Notes: generated from the sequence alone by a model not told the origin. A DNA stretch of 64,000 nucleotides from Deltaproteobacteria bacterium HGW-Deltaproteobacteria-6 (GCA_002840435.1 PHAT01000003.1:248001-312000), one strand, 5' to 3'. Positions 37,228 through 48,033 are shown, numbered from the stretch's first letter. Numbers and translations are program-made.

Positions 37228-37740
37228 ATGAAGAAGTTAACATTAACACTAATGGCCGTTGTCGTGAGCCTGCTTTTAACGTCTCAGGTTTTCGCCTGGG
37301 GACCAGGCTTTGGTCCCGGCAGAGGGAACGGGTATTGTCGCGATGCAGGTTTCGAGAAGCTCAATTTAACTGCCGAACAGAAAGCCCGGATTGAAGCTCT
37401 GCAAGATGCCAACTACAAGGCAACAAAATCAGTACGGGAACAGATGTTTGATAAGTCCGTTCAATTACGCAGGCTCTGGCTTGCGGCCAATCCTGATAAG
37501 GAAAAGATTACTGCCACTCAGAAAGAAGTTCGAGCATTGCGTGATGACATGCAGGATAAAGCAACAGCCATGAGATTGGAAATCCGCAAGATTCTGACGC
37601 CGGAGCAGAATGAAAAATTGGCGAATTCCCGCTGGGGCAGAGGCCCCGGATTCGGCCCCCGCGGCGGCATGAGAGGCCAGGGTGAATTTGGACCCGGCCA
37701 TGGACCCGGACCCGGTTTAGGAATGGGTATGTGTCAATAG
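37228..37740 (+). CDS. ZraP/Spy/CpxP-family periplasmic protein
   Basis: A 170-residue protein with a signal peptide (MKKLTLTLMAVVVSLLLTSQ, then VFA and cleavage before WGP). The Gly/Pro-rich N-terminus with a single early Cys leads into the helical LTXXQ core: LNLTAEQKARIEALQDAN and later ILTPEQNEKL. The tail is Gly/His/Pro/Met-rich (GPGHGPGPGLGMGMC), which could bind metal. These are stress-induced periplasmic chaperones; ZraP also binds zinc. Divergence from a ZraSR-like pair and a consensus sigma-54 promoter support the ZraP comparison. The ATG at 37228 has AAAGGAG 7 bases upstream. Confidence 0.82.
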   Translation: MKKLTLTLMAVVVSLLLTSQVFAWGPGFGPGRGNGYCRDAGFEKLNLTAEQKARIEALQDANYKATKSVREQMFDKSVQLRRLWLAANPDKEKITATQKEVRALRDDMQDKATAMRLEIRKILTPEQNEKLANSRWGRGPGFGPRGGMRGQGEFGPGHGPGPGLGMGMCQ

Positions 37741-37762
37741 CCAATGCACCATTCCTCCTTTG

Positions 37763-37791
37763 AAAGGGGAGCCCAAAGCTCCCCTTTTTTT
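37763..37791 (+). terminator. Intrinsic terminator after the ZraP-like gene
   Basis: AAAGGGGAGC pairs with GCTCCCCTTT around a 5-base loop and runs into seven T. It ends 3 bases before the second dispersed repeat. Confidence 0.88.
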
Positions 37792-37793
37792 AG

Positions 37794-37922
37794 TTAGGGG
37801 CCGTTAAGAAATAACCACCCATGCGGGTGGCAAGACTGTTACATTTCTATCCATTACGTTACGGCCCCTTATGCCGGTTATGGTATTATATGTTACAGTA
37901 ATTACAAAACGACGGCTTAAAC
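37794..37922 (+). repeat. Dispersed two-hairpin repeat, copy 2 (long form)
   Basis: Same element as at 18063 and 58202. Order: TTAGGGGCCGTTAAGAAATA, hairpin CCACCC-atgc-GGGTGG, TGTTACATTTC, GTTACGGCCCCTTATGCCGG, TATGTTACAG, then ACGACGGCTTAAAC. It lies 133 bases before the ABC export operon in the same orientation. Confidence 0.85.
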
Positions 37923-38055
37923 TCCAATCCCGCAAGCCAGTGCCGTCGATATTTTTTAGTAAATTTAATGGTCATGGTGGCAATTGTTTATTATTTTTTA
38001 ATGAGTATTATAGGTATGCTGGAATATTATAAATTGGCACAGGGAGGAGAAGAAA

Positions 38056-38760
38056 ATGGGTTTGATTAAAGCACGGGGCATCACCAAGGATTATCAGACG
38101 GAAGACGTGGTGGTTCACGCGCTTCAGGAGTTGGATTTTGAAATAGAACCCGCCTCGTTTGTTTCTTTTGTAGGACCTTCGGGAAGCGGCAAGACGACCA
38201 TTCTCAATCTCATTGGCTGCCTGGATAAGCCAACGGCGGGAAACCTCTGTATTGCCGATACTCAGGTCGCAGGTCTTGGACGCAAAGAGAGTGCGGCTTT
38301 CCGGGGTAAGCATCTCGGTTTTATCTTTCAGGATTTTAATCTGATTCCCGTGCTGACGGTTTATGAAAATATCGAATATCCCCTGATCATGGTCCAAAAC
38401 ATTGCACAACAGGAGCGCAAAGAAAGAATCGCCCGCCTGCTGGCTGCTGTGGATATGACAGACCAGGCTCACAAGTATCCCCATCAGATTTCCGGCGGGC
38501 AGAAACAGCGCGTGGCTGTTGCCCGCGCACTGGTGACCAATCCCGCCCTAGTTCTTGCCGACGAACCCACGGCTAATCTGGATTCTCACACGGCCTATGC
38601 CGTCATCGGTCTGATGAAGAAAATGCGCAATGATTTTGGAACAACCTTTATCTTCTCCACCCATGACACGAAGATTGTCGGCGAGGCGGAAGTCATCTTC
38701 CGTTTGGAAGACGGGCGTCTGACCGGAAAAGAGATCAAGGGGGGACAAAGCCATGTTTAA
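38056..38760 (+). CDS. ABC transporter ATP-binding protein (LolD/MacB type)
   Basis: A 234-residue ATPase: Walker A GPSGSGKT near residue 36, signature SGGQKQR near 145, Walker B LVLADEP and the D-loop TANLD. The length and sequence fit the LolD/MacB/FtsE class that works with FtsX-fold permeases by mechanotransmission rather than classical transport. GGGAGGAGAAG precedes the ATG. It overlaps the permease gene by 8 bases and leads a four-gene unit. Confidence 0.9.
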   Translation: MGLIKARGITKDYQTEDVVVHALQELDFEIEPASFVSFVGPSGSGKTTILNLIGCLDKPTAGNLCIADTQVAGLGRKESAAFRGKHLGFIFQDFNLIPVLTVYENIEYPLIMVQNIAQQERKERIARLLAAVDMTDQAHKYPHQISGGQKQRVAVARALVTNPALVLADEPTANLDSHTAYAVIGLMKKMRNDFGTTFIFSTHDTKIVGEAEVIFRLEDGRLTGKEIKGGQSHV

Positions 38761-39991
38761 CCTTTTTAAAATCGCTGTCCGCAATCTTATCCGCTATAAA
38801 AGACGAACTTTGCTGACGGCATCGCTGATCACAATCGGCGTTGTTTTCGTCATTGTTTTTGTCTCCGTCACCGGCTCTTTCAAGGCCATGATGATCGGGC
38901 AGATCACCGATTCCATGCTTGGGCATCTCCAGATCCACAGCAAAGGATATGTTGCTTCTATTGATAATCTGCCCCTGAATATGAACATGAAACCACAAGC
39001 CTATTCAAAAGTGGCTGCAACGCTCAAGACGGAACCGGCTGTGGAGTCTTTTTCACCCCGACTTAAATTCGGCGGCATGTTCAGCAACTTTGTAGAGACG
39101 ACCAACATTCGCTTGAATGGTATAAATCCCGATCAGGAATTTCGCACCGTCCCTTTACTAACATCACGCATATCGCAAGGCAAAAAAACCCTCGGCCGGG
39201 GTGAAATACTGGTTCCCATACTTCTCGCCAAAGGTTTGAAGGTCAAACTGGGCGACACCATTGTCATTATCGCGACAAACTCGGATGGTTCCGTCAATGG
39301 CAAGCAGTTTAGGGTTTCCGGCATCCTGGAGAGCGCCACCGGCCCCGGCGGACGCGATGGGTATATTCACATTGAGGATGCCGCCGAAGTCCTCCGCATG
39401 CCGGAAGCGGAGGTAAGCGAAGTGGCTGTCCGTTTGAAGAATTTCAGTCTGCTGCCTAAGACGGTTAAACACCTGGAGAATAAACTGGCCGGTGAAGTCA
39501 ACAAAGAAAAGAAGCCTGCTTTTGAAGTTCATGCCTGGGAAAAGCTTTCGCCTTTCTTTCATATTGCCCGCATGATCGACGTCATGACTTTCTTTATCAA
39601 GATCATGCTCATTGCCATCGTTCTCATCAGCATCATGAATGTCATGATTATGGCCGTCTATGAGCGGATCCGGGAAATCGGCACGATCGCTGCCATCGGC
39701 ACCCTGCCGGGCCGAATCCGTTCCATGTTTATCATCGAGGGCTTCTGCCTCGGTATCATCGGCGCCGTTATTGGTGACCTTCTGGGGTGCGCTATTATTT
39801 TTATCATTAATCTGCTCCACATCCGCATTGACTTTGCCCAGCAGGAAGGCCTCCTTCTGCAGCCGTACGTCCAGCCATCCGACCTGGTGGTTGTATCGAT
39901 CATCGTCATCGCCGTGGCTGCGGCAGCCAGTCTGCAACCCGCCATTAAGGCATCTAAAATGGAACCGATTGAGGCCTTGCGGCACGTCTAA
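38753..39991 (+). CDS. FtsX-fold ABC permease (LolCE/MacB type)
   Basis: A 412-residue protein. One N-terminal helix (about 17-40), a large periplasmic MacB-PCD-like domain (about 45-270) and three C-terminal helices (about 280-405), with the usual MNVMIMAVYERIREIGTIAA motif between. This is the permease of the ATPase it overlaps. With a LolA-like carrier and an outer-membrane barrel downstream, it probably extracts a lipid or lipoprotein from the inner membrane, though the true LolCDE of the cell may lie elsewhere. Confidence 0.88.
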   Translation: MFNLFKIAVRNLIRYKRRTLLTASLITIGVVFVIVFVSVTGSFKAMMIGQITDSMLGHLQIHSKGYVASIDNLPLNMNMKPQAYSKVAATLKTEPAVESFSPRLKFGGMFSNFVETTNIRLNGINPDQEFRTVPLLTSRISQGKKTLGRGEILVPILLAKGLKVKLGDTIVIIATNSDGSVNGKQFRVSGILESATGPGGRDGYIHIEDAAEVLRMPEAEVSEVAVRLKNFSLLPKTVKHLENKLAGEVNKEKKPAFEVHAWEKLSPFFHIARMIDVMTFFIKIMLIAIVLISIMNVMIMAVYERIREIGTIAAIGTLPGRIRSMFIIEGFCLGIIGAVIGDLLGCAIIFIINLLHIRIDFAQQEGLLLQPYVQPSDLVVVSIIVIAVAAAASLQPAIKASKMEPIEALRHV

Positions 39992-40007
39992 TTCAAAGGA
40001 GAATATC

Positions 40008-40739
40008 ATGAAAAAATTATTCTTGATTTGCCTGTTGATCGTATTGGTCGCCTGTCCCGCATTTGCCGTTGACGGCAGGAAGCTTCTGGAACAGGTGGAC
40101 CGCAACCTTTCTCCTGAATCCTACGAATCCTACCGGAAACTCATCAATATCGAACCGGATGGGAGGAAAAAAGAGTTCACGCTTTTCACCGTCAAAAAAG
40201 GCGTTGATAAAATTGCCTCTTTATTTCTGGCGCCGGCCAGTGAAAAAGGCAGAAGCACGCTGCGTGTCGGCGACAACATGTGGCTCAATATCCCCAATAT
40301 CGGCAAGCCGATCCGCATTACCAACCTCCAATCGGTAGTGGGAGGCGTATTCAACAACGCCGACATTCTGCAACTGGATTACGCTGCGGAATATGATGTG
40401 GAAAAGGTTGATGATACAGGCAAGGAGTATCTCCTCTATCTTAAGGCGAAGACGAAGAGTGTGGCCTACGACAGACTCAAGATCTGGGCGGATAAGGACA
40501 AAAAGCTGCCCGCAAAAATCGAATGTCTGACCGAGGCAAACATGCTGATCAAGACCCTCTATTTCAAGGATGTGAAAGATTTTGGAGGCGGTCTTGTCCG
40601 GCCGGCGGTGATCGAAACGGACAGTCCGCTCTATAAAGGCTACAAATCCGTTATGATTTTTGCCAAAGTCAAAAAGAAGAATTTCAAGGATGAAGTCTTT
40701 ACCCTGACCTTTATGTCCAATCTGGAATCGTTAAGATAA
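40008..40739 (+). CDS. LolA-like outer-membrane lipoprotein-sorting family protein
   Basis: A 243-residue protein with a signal peptide (MKKLFLICLLIVLVACPAFA, before VDG). The beta-rich mature part follows the LolA/LolB-like fold found in outer membrane lipoprotein-sorting proteins: YESYRKLINIEPDGRKKEFTL, GRSTLRVGDNMWLNIP, YDRLKIWADKDKKLPAKIE. Such proteins carry a hydrophobic cargo across the periplasm. I placed the start at 40008 (AAAGGAG upstream); the frame stays open far upstream inside the permease gene, but that is not coding. Its stop overlaps the next start (TAATG). Confidence 0.83.
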   Translation: MKKLFLICLLIVLVACPAFAVDGRKLLEQVDRNLSPESYESYRKLINIEPDGRKKEFTLFTVKKGVDKIASLFLAPASEKGRSTLRVGDNMWLNIPNIGKPIRITNLQSVVGGVFNNADILQLDYAAEYDVEKVDDTGKEYLLYLKAKTKSVAYDRLKIWADKDKKLPAKIECLTEANMLIKTLYFKDVKDFGGGLVRPAVIETDSPLYKGYKSVMIFAKVKKKNFKDEVFTLTFMSNLESLR

Positions 40740-42040
40740 TGAAATGGCGATGGATTATATTCATTTTTTCCATGTTCTGGATAGCTCCCGCATTGGCAGG
40801 CGCCGAGGAAACTTATATCTTCGATCCGTCGGAAACAGAGAAGAAACCGTACCACGTCGGCGGATACCTCGAATTCAAGCCCATCCTCTTCGGGCTTGAT
40901 CGGGATTCCGCCTTTTACAAACTACGTTTTTTCGACCATCCCCGGGATCAGAATCTATGGGAAGCCAACGGCAGGATTCAACTGGAAGGCAGTTATGAAA
41001 AAAGCATTTTCCGCGTCTATGCCAAAACCAATACGGAGCTGAAATCTTCCTATTCGGGTGAATCGGAAAGGTCGACGTTTTACGAACTCTATGGCTCCGT
41101 GAAGCCATTGACCAATCTGAAAATCGATGTGGGAAAAAAAACGATGAAATGGGGAAAAGGATATGCCTGGAGTCCTGTGGCTTTTGTGGACAAACCGAAA
41201 GACCCCGATGATCCTGAAACAGCGATGGAAGGTTATATCCTCGCTACGGCGGATTATATCAGAAGCTTCAATGGCCCGCTGAAAACCTTTTCTTTTACAC
41301 CCGTAATCTTCCCCGTTTATGATCATGTGAACGACGATTTTGGAAACAGCAACAAGCTGAATGTTGCCGGACGGTTTTATTTTCTTTTGTATGACACGGA
41401 CATTGATTTGATGTTCCTGACCGGAGGGAGCAGACCGGACCGATTCGGCGGAGATTTTTCACGCAACATCACCACCAATTTTGAAGTGCACGGTGAGTTG
41501 GCCTACTTTCGAAGTTTTCAAAAAAATGTATTGGACATTAACGGCAACCGCCATGTCGTGGAAGGCGACACCGTAAGTTATGTGATCGGCCTTCGTCACC
41601 TGACCTCATTTGATTTGACCACGATCATAGAGTATTATCATAATGGAACAGGCTTCAGCCTGAATGAGATGGAAAACTATTATCGTCTCATCAACCAAGG
41701 ATACAGCATTTACCGGACAACGGGCAACACCGCCATTTTAGACAACGCCCAACAAATGGCGGAGGGAGGTTATGGCCGTTCCAATGCCATGGCCAACTAT
41801 TTATATGTCCGTTTCAGCCAGAAGGAGCCCCTTGACATCCTCTATTTCACGCCGTCTCTCACCTGGATGATGAACACGGATGACCGGAGCTGGTCTTTGA
41901 CACCCGAACTGCTTTATACCGGTTTTACCAATTGGGAATTCCGCATCCGCTCAGGTATTATCGTTGGTGCCGGAAATTCAGATTTCGGCGAAAAGCAAAA
42001 CGATTATCGTATCGAACTGCGGGCAGGATATTACTTTTGA
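40739..42040 (+). CDS. Outer-membrane beta-barrel protein of the ABC/LolA-like unit
   Basis: A 433-residue protein with a signal peptide (ending PALAGAEE). The mature part alternates amphipathic strands (LEFKPILFG, IFRVYAKTNTEL, LKIDVGKKTMKWG, YRIELRAGYYF) and ends in Phe, a standard barrel end. KMKWGKGYAWSP-type sequence resembles long-chain lipid or porin-like barrels, but I cannot name the family. Start and stop overlap with the LolA-like gene, so production is coupled. It completes an inner-membrane to outer-membrane chain of four proteins. Confidence 0.78.
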   Translation: MKWRWIIFIFSMFWIAPALAGAEETYIFDPSETEKKPYHVGGYLEFKPILFGLDRDSAFYKLRFFDHPRDQNLWEANGRIQLEGSYEKSIFRVYAKTNTELKSSYSGESERSTFYELYGSVKPLTNLKIDVGKKTMKWGKGYAWSPVAFVDKPKDPDDPETAMEGYILATADYIRSFNGPLKTFSFTPVIFPVYDHVNDDFGNSNKLNVAGRFYFLLYDTDIDLMFLTGGSRPDRFGGDFSRNITTNFEVHGELAYFRSFQKNVLDINGNRHVVEGDTVSYVIGLRHLTSFDLTTIIEYYHNGTGFSLNEMENYYRLINQGYSIYRTTGNTAILDNAQQMAEGGYGRSNAMANYLYVRFSQKEPLDILYFTPSLTWMMNTDDRSWSLTPELLYTGFTNWEFRIRSGIIVGAGNSDFGEKQNDYRIELRAGYYF

Positions 42041-42102
42041 ATCATATCTCATCAATTCAATAACTCTTTTTCTCCCTTTCTTTAGCCGGAATAAAAAATA
42101 TT

Positions 42103-42131
42103 TTGACAACCATTAAGTTTTGCATTAATAG
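42103..42131 (+). promoter_or_regulatory. Promoter of the leu operon
   Basis: TTGACA (42103-42108), a 17-base spacer, then TAATAG (42126-42131), about 40 bases before the leader peptide. Confidence 0.65.
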
Positions 42132-42171
42132 AACCGATAGATTTAGCAAGTATTTTTTGAGGATAAGATAA

Positions 42172-42291
42172 ATGTTCGGTTTTACGGCCATAACGATTAC
42201 GGCAAGCGCGCTTCTGACCCTGCTTCTGGGCCTCGCCTTGTTGCGCCTGTTACTTAAGGCAGCCTGCCCGTCGTTTTTAGGTCGTCACTGA
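42172..42291 (+). CDS. leuL: Leucine-rich leader peptide of the leu operon (39 aa)
   Basis: Reads MFGFTAITITASALLTLLLG, then LALLRLLLKAACPSFLGRH. Twelve of 39 residues are Leu, eleven of them in one 15-residue stretch. GAGGATAAG lies before the ATG. A strong terminator follows 23 bases after the stop and leuA after that, so this is very probably an attenuation leader: leucine shortage stalls the ribosome on the Leu codons and lets transcription pass. CTGCCC (42264-42269) can pair with GGGCAG (42323-42328), consuming part of the terminator arm. It could be mistaken for a small membrane protein. Confidence 0.78.
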   Translation: MFGFTAITITASALLTLLLGLALLRLLLKAACPSFLGRH

Positions 42292-42313
42292 ATTTTTAAA
42301 AACTGATTACCTG

Positions 42314-42349
42314 AAAGGCCGTGGGCAGTAAATCCCACGGCCTTTTTTT
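42314..42349 (+). terminator. Attenuator terminator upstream of leuA
   Basis: AAAGGCCGTGGG (42314-42325) pairs with CCCACGGCCTTT (42334-42345) around an 8-base loop and runs into T7. It sits between the leader peptide and leuA. A further small hairpin with one G-T pair, ACCCTGC-tcat-GCGGGGT (42402-42419), lies just before leuA. About 120 bases separate the terminator from leuA. Confidence 0.88.
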
Positions 42350-42468
42350 CGTGAGGCTCCAATTGTGCAAACCGAGCGCTGCAGAATTGGGCAGCCGAAC
42401 AACCCTGCTCATGCGGGGTATTAAAATAGGGCGAAGTATTATTTTTTATATTTGAAAGGAGTCAAACC

Positions 42469-44031
<1,563 letters not shown>

Positions 44032-44081
44032 GTATACGTTTCAACTTCACTACGATATTATGACATTCAAGGAGATTTTTT

Positions 44082-45341
44082 GTGGGTAACACAATTACGG
44101 AGAAAATTTTAATGGCGCATACCGACCTTACGGAAATCGCACCGGGTCAGTTGATCAACGCGCGCGTGGATATCGCTTTAGGCAACGACATAACAGCGCC
44201 CATTGCCATCAGGGAATTCCGGGCAGCCGGCGGGAAGAAAGTATTTGACCGCGACAAGGTCGCCCTGGTTCTGGACCATTTTACCCCGAATAAAGACATC
44301 AGTTCCGCCCAGCAATGCAAGACGGTGCGTGAATTTGCGCTGGAGCACGGCGTCACGCATTTCTATGAAGGCGGCCAGGTGGGCGTGGAGCACGCGCTCC
44401 TGCCGGAGAAAGGCATCGTCCTCCCCGGCGATCTGGTAATCGGCGCGGACAGCCATACCTGCACGTATGGCGCACTCGGCGCTTTTGCCACAGGCGTCGG
44501 CAGCACGGATCTGGCGGCAGCCATGCTCACGGGCGAACTCTGGTTCAAAGTCCCGTCTTCCATCAAATTCATTGTTTACGGAAAACTCGCCAAATGGGTT
44601 TCGGGCAAGGATTTGATTCTGAATATTATCGGCCGCATTGGCGTCGACGGCGCGCTTTATCAGGCGATGGAATTTACCGGCGAGACGATCAGTCATCTGC
44701 CGATGGCCGACCGACTCTCCATGGCCAACATGGCCATCGAGGCCGGTGCGAAGAACGGCATCTTCCCTCCCGACGCGATTACCAGAGAATATGTGGAACC
44801 GAGAGCCAGACGGCCTTACAAATTTTACGAGTCCGATGCCGATGCGGCTTATTCGCAGATCATTGAAATAGACGCAAGCAAGCTTGAACCGCAGGTGGCC
44901 TTTCCGCATCTGCCCTCCAATGTCAAAGGCATCAGCCAGGCGGGCCAGGTGAAGATTGACCAGTCACTGATCGGCTCCTGCACCAACGGCCGGATTGAAG
45001 ATCTGCGCATCGCCGCGCAGATCTTGAAAAACCGCAAAGCGGCATCCGGTGTCCGGCTGATTGTGGTTCCGGCCACGCCGTTTATCTACAAGCAGGCGAT
45101 GCAGGAAGGACTGCTCGAAATCTTTCTGAACGCCGACGCGGTAATCAGTCCGCCCTCCTGCGGCGCGTGCCTGGGAGGACACCTGGGAATCCTGGCCGAA
45201 GGCGAAAGATCAGTAGCCACCACCAATCGCAATTTTGTGGGACGCATGGGGCATCCCAAGAGCGAAGTCTATCTGGCAAGCCCCGCCGTGGCCGCGGCGT
45301 CCGCCGTACTGGGCAGAATTGCGTCACCCGAAGACCTATAA
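44082..45341 (+). CDS. leuC: 3-isopropylmalate dehydratase large subunit (short type)
   Basis: A 419-residue aconitase-fold enzyme isomerising 2- to 3-isopropylmalate with LeuD. Fe-S ligands appear in [17 protein letters not shown] and [13 protein letters not shown]. The length matches the archaeal/delta-type LeuC of about 420 residues, shorter than the 466-residue enterobacterial form. GTG start at 44082 with AAGGAG upstream. Second in the leu operon. Confidence 0.93.
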   Translation: MGNTITEKILMAHTDLTEIAPGQLINARVDIALGNDITAPIAIREFRAAGGKKVFDRDKVALVLDHFTPNKDISSAQQCKTVREFALEHGVTHFYEGGQVGVEHALLPEKGIVLPGDLVIGADSHTCTYGALGAFATGVGSTDLAAAMLTGELWFKVPSSIKFIVYGKLAKWVSGKDLILNIIGRIGVDGALYQAMEFTGETISHLPMADRLSMANMAIEAGAKNGIFPPDAITREYVEPRARRPYKFYESDADAAYSQIIEIDASKLEPQVAFPHLPSNVKGISQAGQVKIDQSLIGSCTNGRIEDLRIAAQILKNRKAASGVRLIVVPATPFIYKQAMQEGLLEIFLNADAVISPPSCGACLGGHLGILAEGERSVATTNRNFVGRMGHPKSEVYLASPAVAAASAVLGRIASPEDL

Positions 45342-45366
45342 TAAGAAGAAAGAGGATTGTTTCAAT

Positions 45367-45852
45367 ATGATATTTACCGGAAAAGTTTGGAAATTTGGCG
45401 ACAACATCGACACGGACGCGATCATTCCCGCGCGCTATCTGAATACGTCTGATTCAGCGGAGCTGGCTTTGCACTGCATGGAAGACGCGGACCCCGATTT
45501 TGTTAAAAAGATGAAAACCGGCGATATAATTCTCGGCGGCGAAAATTTCGGCTGCGGTTCCTCGCGGGAGCATGCACCCATCGCGATTAAAGCGGCGGGA
45601 ATTTCCTGCGTGGTCGCCAAAAGTTTCGCGCGTATTTTTTACCGCAACTCCTTTAATATGGGTTTGCCGATATTTGAATCCCGAGATCTTTTCGACGCAG
45701 TTGCCGAAGGCCAGTCCGTAACGCTCGACAGCGTCAGGGGTGTCATCACCATCAGCGGCGCCGATCAACAATTCAAAATCAGTTCAATACCGCCCTTCAT
45801 GGAACAGTTAATCGCCGACGGCGGCCTGATGAAACATATTGCAAAGAAATGA
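45367..45852 (+). CDS. leuD: 3-isopropylmalate dehydratase small subunit (short type)
   Basis: A 161-residue swivel-domain partner of Leu[20 protein letters not shown], then [15 protein letters not shown] and the conserved FARIFYRN. It is short like archaeal-type LeuD. I use the ATG at 45367, where the family N-terminus begins; the frame is open further upstream into leuC. Its stop is followed 7 bases later by leuB. Confidence 0.93.
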   Translation: MIFTGKVWKFGDNIDTDAIIPARYLNTSDSAELALHCMEDADPDFVKKMKTGDIILGGENFGCGSSREHAPIAIKAAGISCVVAKSFARIFYRNSFNMGLPIFESRDLFDAVAEGQSVTLDSVRGVITISGADQQFKISSIPPFMEQLIADGGLMKHIAKK

Positions 45853-45859
45853 GGAAAGC

Positions 45860-46954
45860 ATGACGAACAAACCATTCAAGATCGCCGTATTCGCCGGAGA
45901 CGGCGTCGGTACCGAAATTATGCAGGAGGCCTTAAAGGTTTTAAGGATCATCGCCGATAAAAAAAATATTAACCTTGATCTGAAGGACGGATATATTGGC
46001 GGAAGCGCTTATGATATTTACGGAGTTCCCCTGCCGGATGAAAGTTTAAACCTGGCTCTGCAAAGCGACGCGGTCATGCTGGGCGCCGTGGGCGGCCCGA
46101 AATGGGAGGGGCTGGATTACAGCGTCCGGCCGGAGCGGGCGCTTCTGGGGTTAAGAGAAAAATTAGGCCTTTTTGCCAATCTGCGGCCGGTCGTTGTTTT
46201 TGACGAGTTGCTGGATGCCTCGCCGCTTAAAAAAGAGATCGTGCGGGGCATCGATATCATGATTTTACGGGAATTGACCGGGGATGTGTACTTTGGCCGG
46301 CCGCGCGGTGTGACCGTCGGGAAAGACGGCAAGCGCACAGGCGTTAACACCATGATTTACACGGAAGATGAAATTCGCCGCATTGCCGTGCGCGCTTTTG
46401 AACTGGCACGGGGACGCAAACGCCATCTTCTGTCGGTGGACAAAGCCAACGTGCTGGAAACCACCGAACTGTGGCGCACGGTCGTCACGGAAGCGGGACG
46501 CGATTACCCCGACGTAACCCTCAAGCACATGTACGTCGATAATTGCGCCATGCAACTTATCCGCAATCCGTCGCAGTTTGACGTGATTGTGACAACGAAT
46601 TTGTTCGGTGATATCCTAAGCGATGAAGCCGCCATGCTGACGGGTTCCATCGGCATGCTGCCGTCCGCGAGCCTGGGCCCAGACAAGGCTTTATATGAAC
46701 CGATTCATGGTTCCGCGCCGGATATCGCGGGGAAAAACATCGCCAATCCTCTGGCGACGATTCTATCGGTAGCCATGATGCTGAGGTATTCGATGAACCG
46801 GCCGGAAGAGGCGGCGTTAATTGAAAAAGCCGTGGCAAACGTTTTGAAAGACGGCTTCCGTACGCAGGATATTTATTCGGAAGGCAACAGGCTTGCGGGC
46901 ACCCGCGAAATGGGAGATGCCGTTGTCGAAAGAATTGTAAACCTGATATCTTAA
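45860..46954 (+). CDS. leuB: 3-isopropylmalate dehydrogenase
   Basis: A 364-residue NAD enzyme oxidising 3-isopropylmalate. Motifs: [15 protein letters not shown] at the start, [50 protein letters not shown] and [18 protein letters not shown]. Full length. The ATG at 45860 has GAGGAAAG upstream. It closes the leuACDB unit. Confidence 0.95.
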   Translation: MTNKPFKIAVFAGDGVGTEIMQEALKVLRIIADKKNINLDLKDGYIGGSAYDIYGVPLPDESLNLALQSDAVMLGAVGGPKWEGLDYSVRPERALLGLREKLGLFANLRPVVVFDELLDASPLKKEIVRGIDIMILRELTGDVYFGRPRGVTVGKDGKRTGVNTMIYTEDEIRRIAVRAFELARGRKRHLLSVDKANVLETTELWRTVVTEAGRDYPDVTLKHMYVDNCAMQLIRNPSQFDVIVTTNLFGDILSDEAAMLTGSIGMLPSASLGPDKALYEPIHGSAPDIAGKNIANPLATILSVAMMLRYSMNRPEEAALIEKAVANVLKDGFRTQDIYSEGNRLAGTREMGDAVVERIVNLIS

Positions 46955-46981
46955 ACATCGGGAAAGGAGAATCAGGCAGCC

Positions 46982-47383
46982 GTGAAAGGAAAAATTCTGA
47001 TTGTTGACGACGAAGCGTCGGTGCGTGAATTATTCTCCGGTGTATTTACAGACGAGAACTATCAGGTCATCGCCGCTGAAGATGGTAATCAAGCGCTGGA
47101 TATCCTCAAGCGGGACGACATTGACGTTATTTTTCTGGACTTGAAACTCTTCGGCATGAACGGCATCGACCTGTGCCGCCAGATCCGCGAAACCAAACCC
47201 GTTTCATTAATTTTCGCCATCACCGGCTGGGCCCCTCTTTTTGAAATCGAGGAATGCCGTCAGGCGGGTTTTGATGATTATTTTGAAAAACCGCTGGATA
47301 TGGACATCCTGCTGGATGTCGTAGCGGATGCGTTTAAAAAACTGGACCGGTGGAAAAGACGCTACAACAGTATCCCGAAATAG
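46982..47383 (+). CDS. Single-domain response regulator
   Basis: A 133-residue CheY-like receiver: ILIVDDEAS at the start, phospho-acceptor Asp in IFLDLKLFG (about residue 52), the conserved Thr in AITGW and Lys in FEKPLD. It has no output domain and ends with a short basic tail. GTG start with AAAGGAG about 12 bases upstream. It follows leuB by 27 bases and precedes two genes ending in a hybrid kinase, so it may be a phosphorelay shuttle for that kinase. Confidence 0.87.
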   Translation: MKGKILIVDDEASVRELFSGVFTDENYQVIAAEDGNQALDILKRDDIDVIFLDLKLFGMNGIDLCRQIRETKPVSLIFAITGWAPLFEIEECRQAGFDDYFEKPLDMDILLDVVADAFKKLDRWKRRYNSIPK

Positions 47384-47412
47384 AAAACAACACGGACAGG
47401 GCTCTGCCATAA

Positions 47413-48033
47413 ATGCTCAATACCCTCAACATTCTGGAAAGGATAATTCTTAATCCCCCCACGGCTAAAATCTATGCCCGGCTCGGCTTTAAAGAAAAGA
47501 GCACCTCGCTTTTTTCTTCCCGGCGGCAGGAAACAGATCATTATATTCAAGAAGCTGTGTCGCTCATTTGCCTGCAAGGTTCATTTCTTCTGCTGCCCAT
47601 CCTTAAAAATGACGGCGGGAAAATCGATTTAGCCCCGGATTTATCCTTTCGCAGCGCCAAGCTGGCCCGCTTCCTCGGCGACTGCCGGGAAACCGCACTC
47701 ATGGGCGCTACAGCCGGCCCTTTCATCATGGAAGCCATCAGAGAAAAAACAAAACAGGACCAGATGACCGCCGCTGTCGTTTACGACGCCACGGCCAGTG
47801 AAATGGCGGATGCCGCGCTGGACTGGATCATGGACTACATTAACCGGCAGCTGCTGCGGGAAAGCAAACATCTTTTACCGCGGCGTTTTTCCGCGGGTTA
47901 CGCGGACTTTGCACTGGACAATCAAAAAGATATTCATAAAAAACTGCAACTGGAAAAAATCGGCGTCAGCCTTTCGCCCAGCTGCATACTGGTGCCCGAA
48001 AAATCCGTCACGGCCATCAGCGGCATCCGGTGA
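47413..48033 (+). CDS. Standalone MetH-activation-like (AdoMet-binding) domain protein
   Basis: A 206-residue protein resembling the C-terminal reactivation domain of cobalamin-dependent methionine synthase. LGDCRETALMGATAG, VVYDATASEMADAALDW, and near the end the characteristic RRFSAGYADFALDNQKDI followed by PSCILVPEKSVTAISG. In MetH this domain binds S-adenosylmethionine for reductive remethylation. Free-standing copies occur in anaerobes that use split methionine synthases or other corrinoid proteins. Genes of that type are not seen here. The ribosome site is weak. Confidence 0.72.
   Translation: MLNTLNILERIILNPPTAKIYARLGFKEKSTSLFSSRRQETDHYIQEAVSLICLQGSFLLLPILKNDGGKIDLAPDLSFRSAKLARFLGDCRETALMGATAGPFIMEAIREKTKQDQMTAAVVYDATASEMADAALDWIMDYINRQLLRESKHLLPRRFSAGYADFALDNQKDIHKKLQLEKIGVSLSPSCILVPEKSVTAISGIR

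Noticed and set aside
42172-42291. Reading the Leu-rich ORF as a small membrane protein
   Set aside because: Its position ahead of a T7 terminator and leuA, and the density of Leu codons, fit an attenuation leader better.
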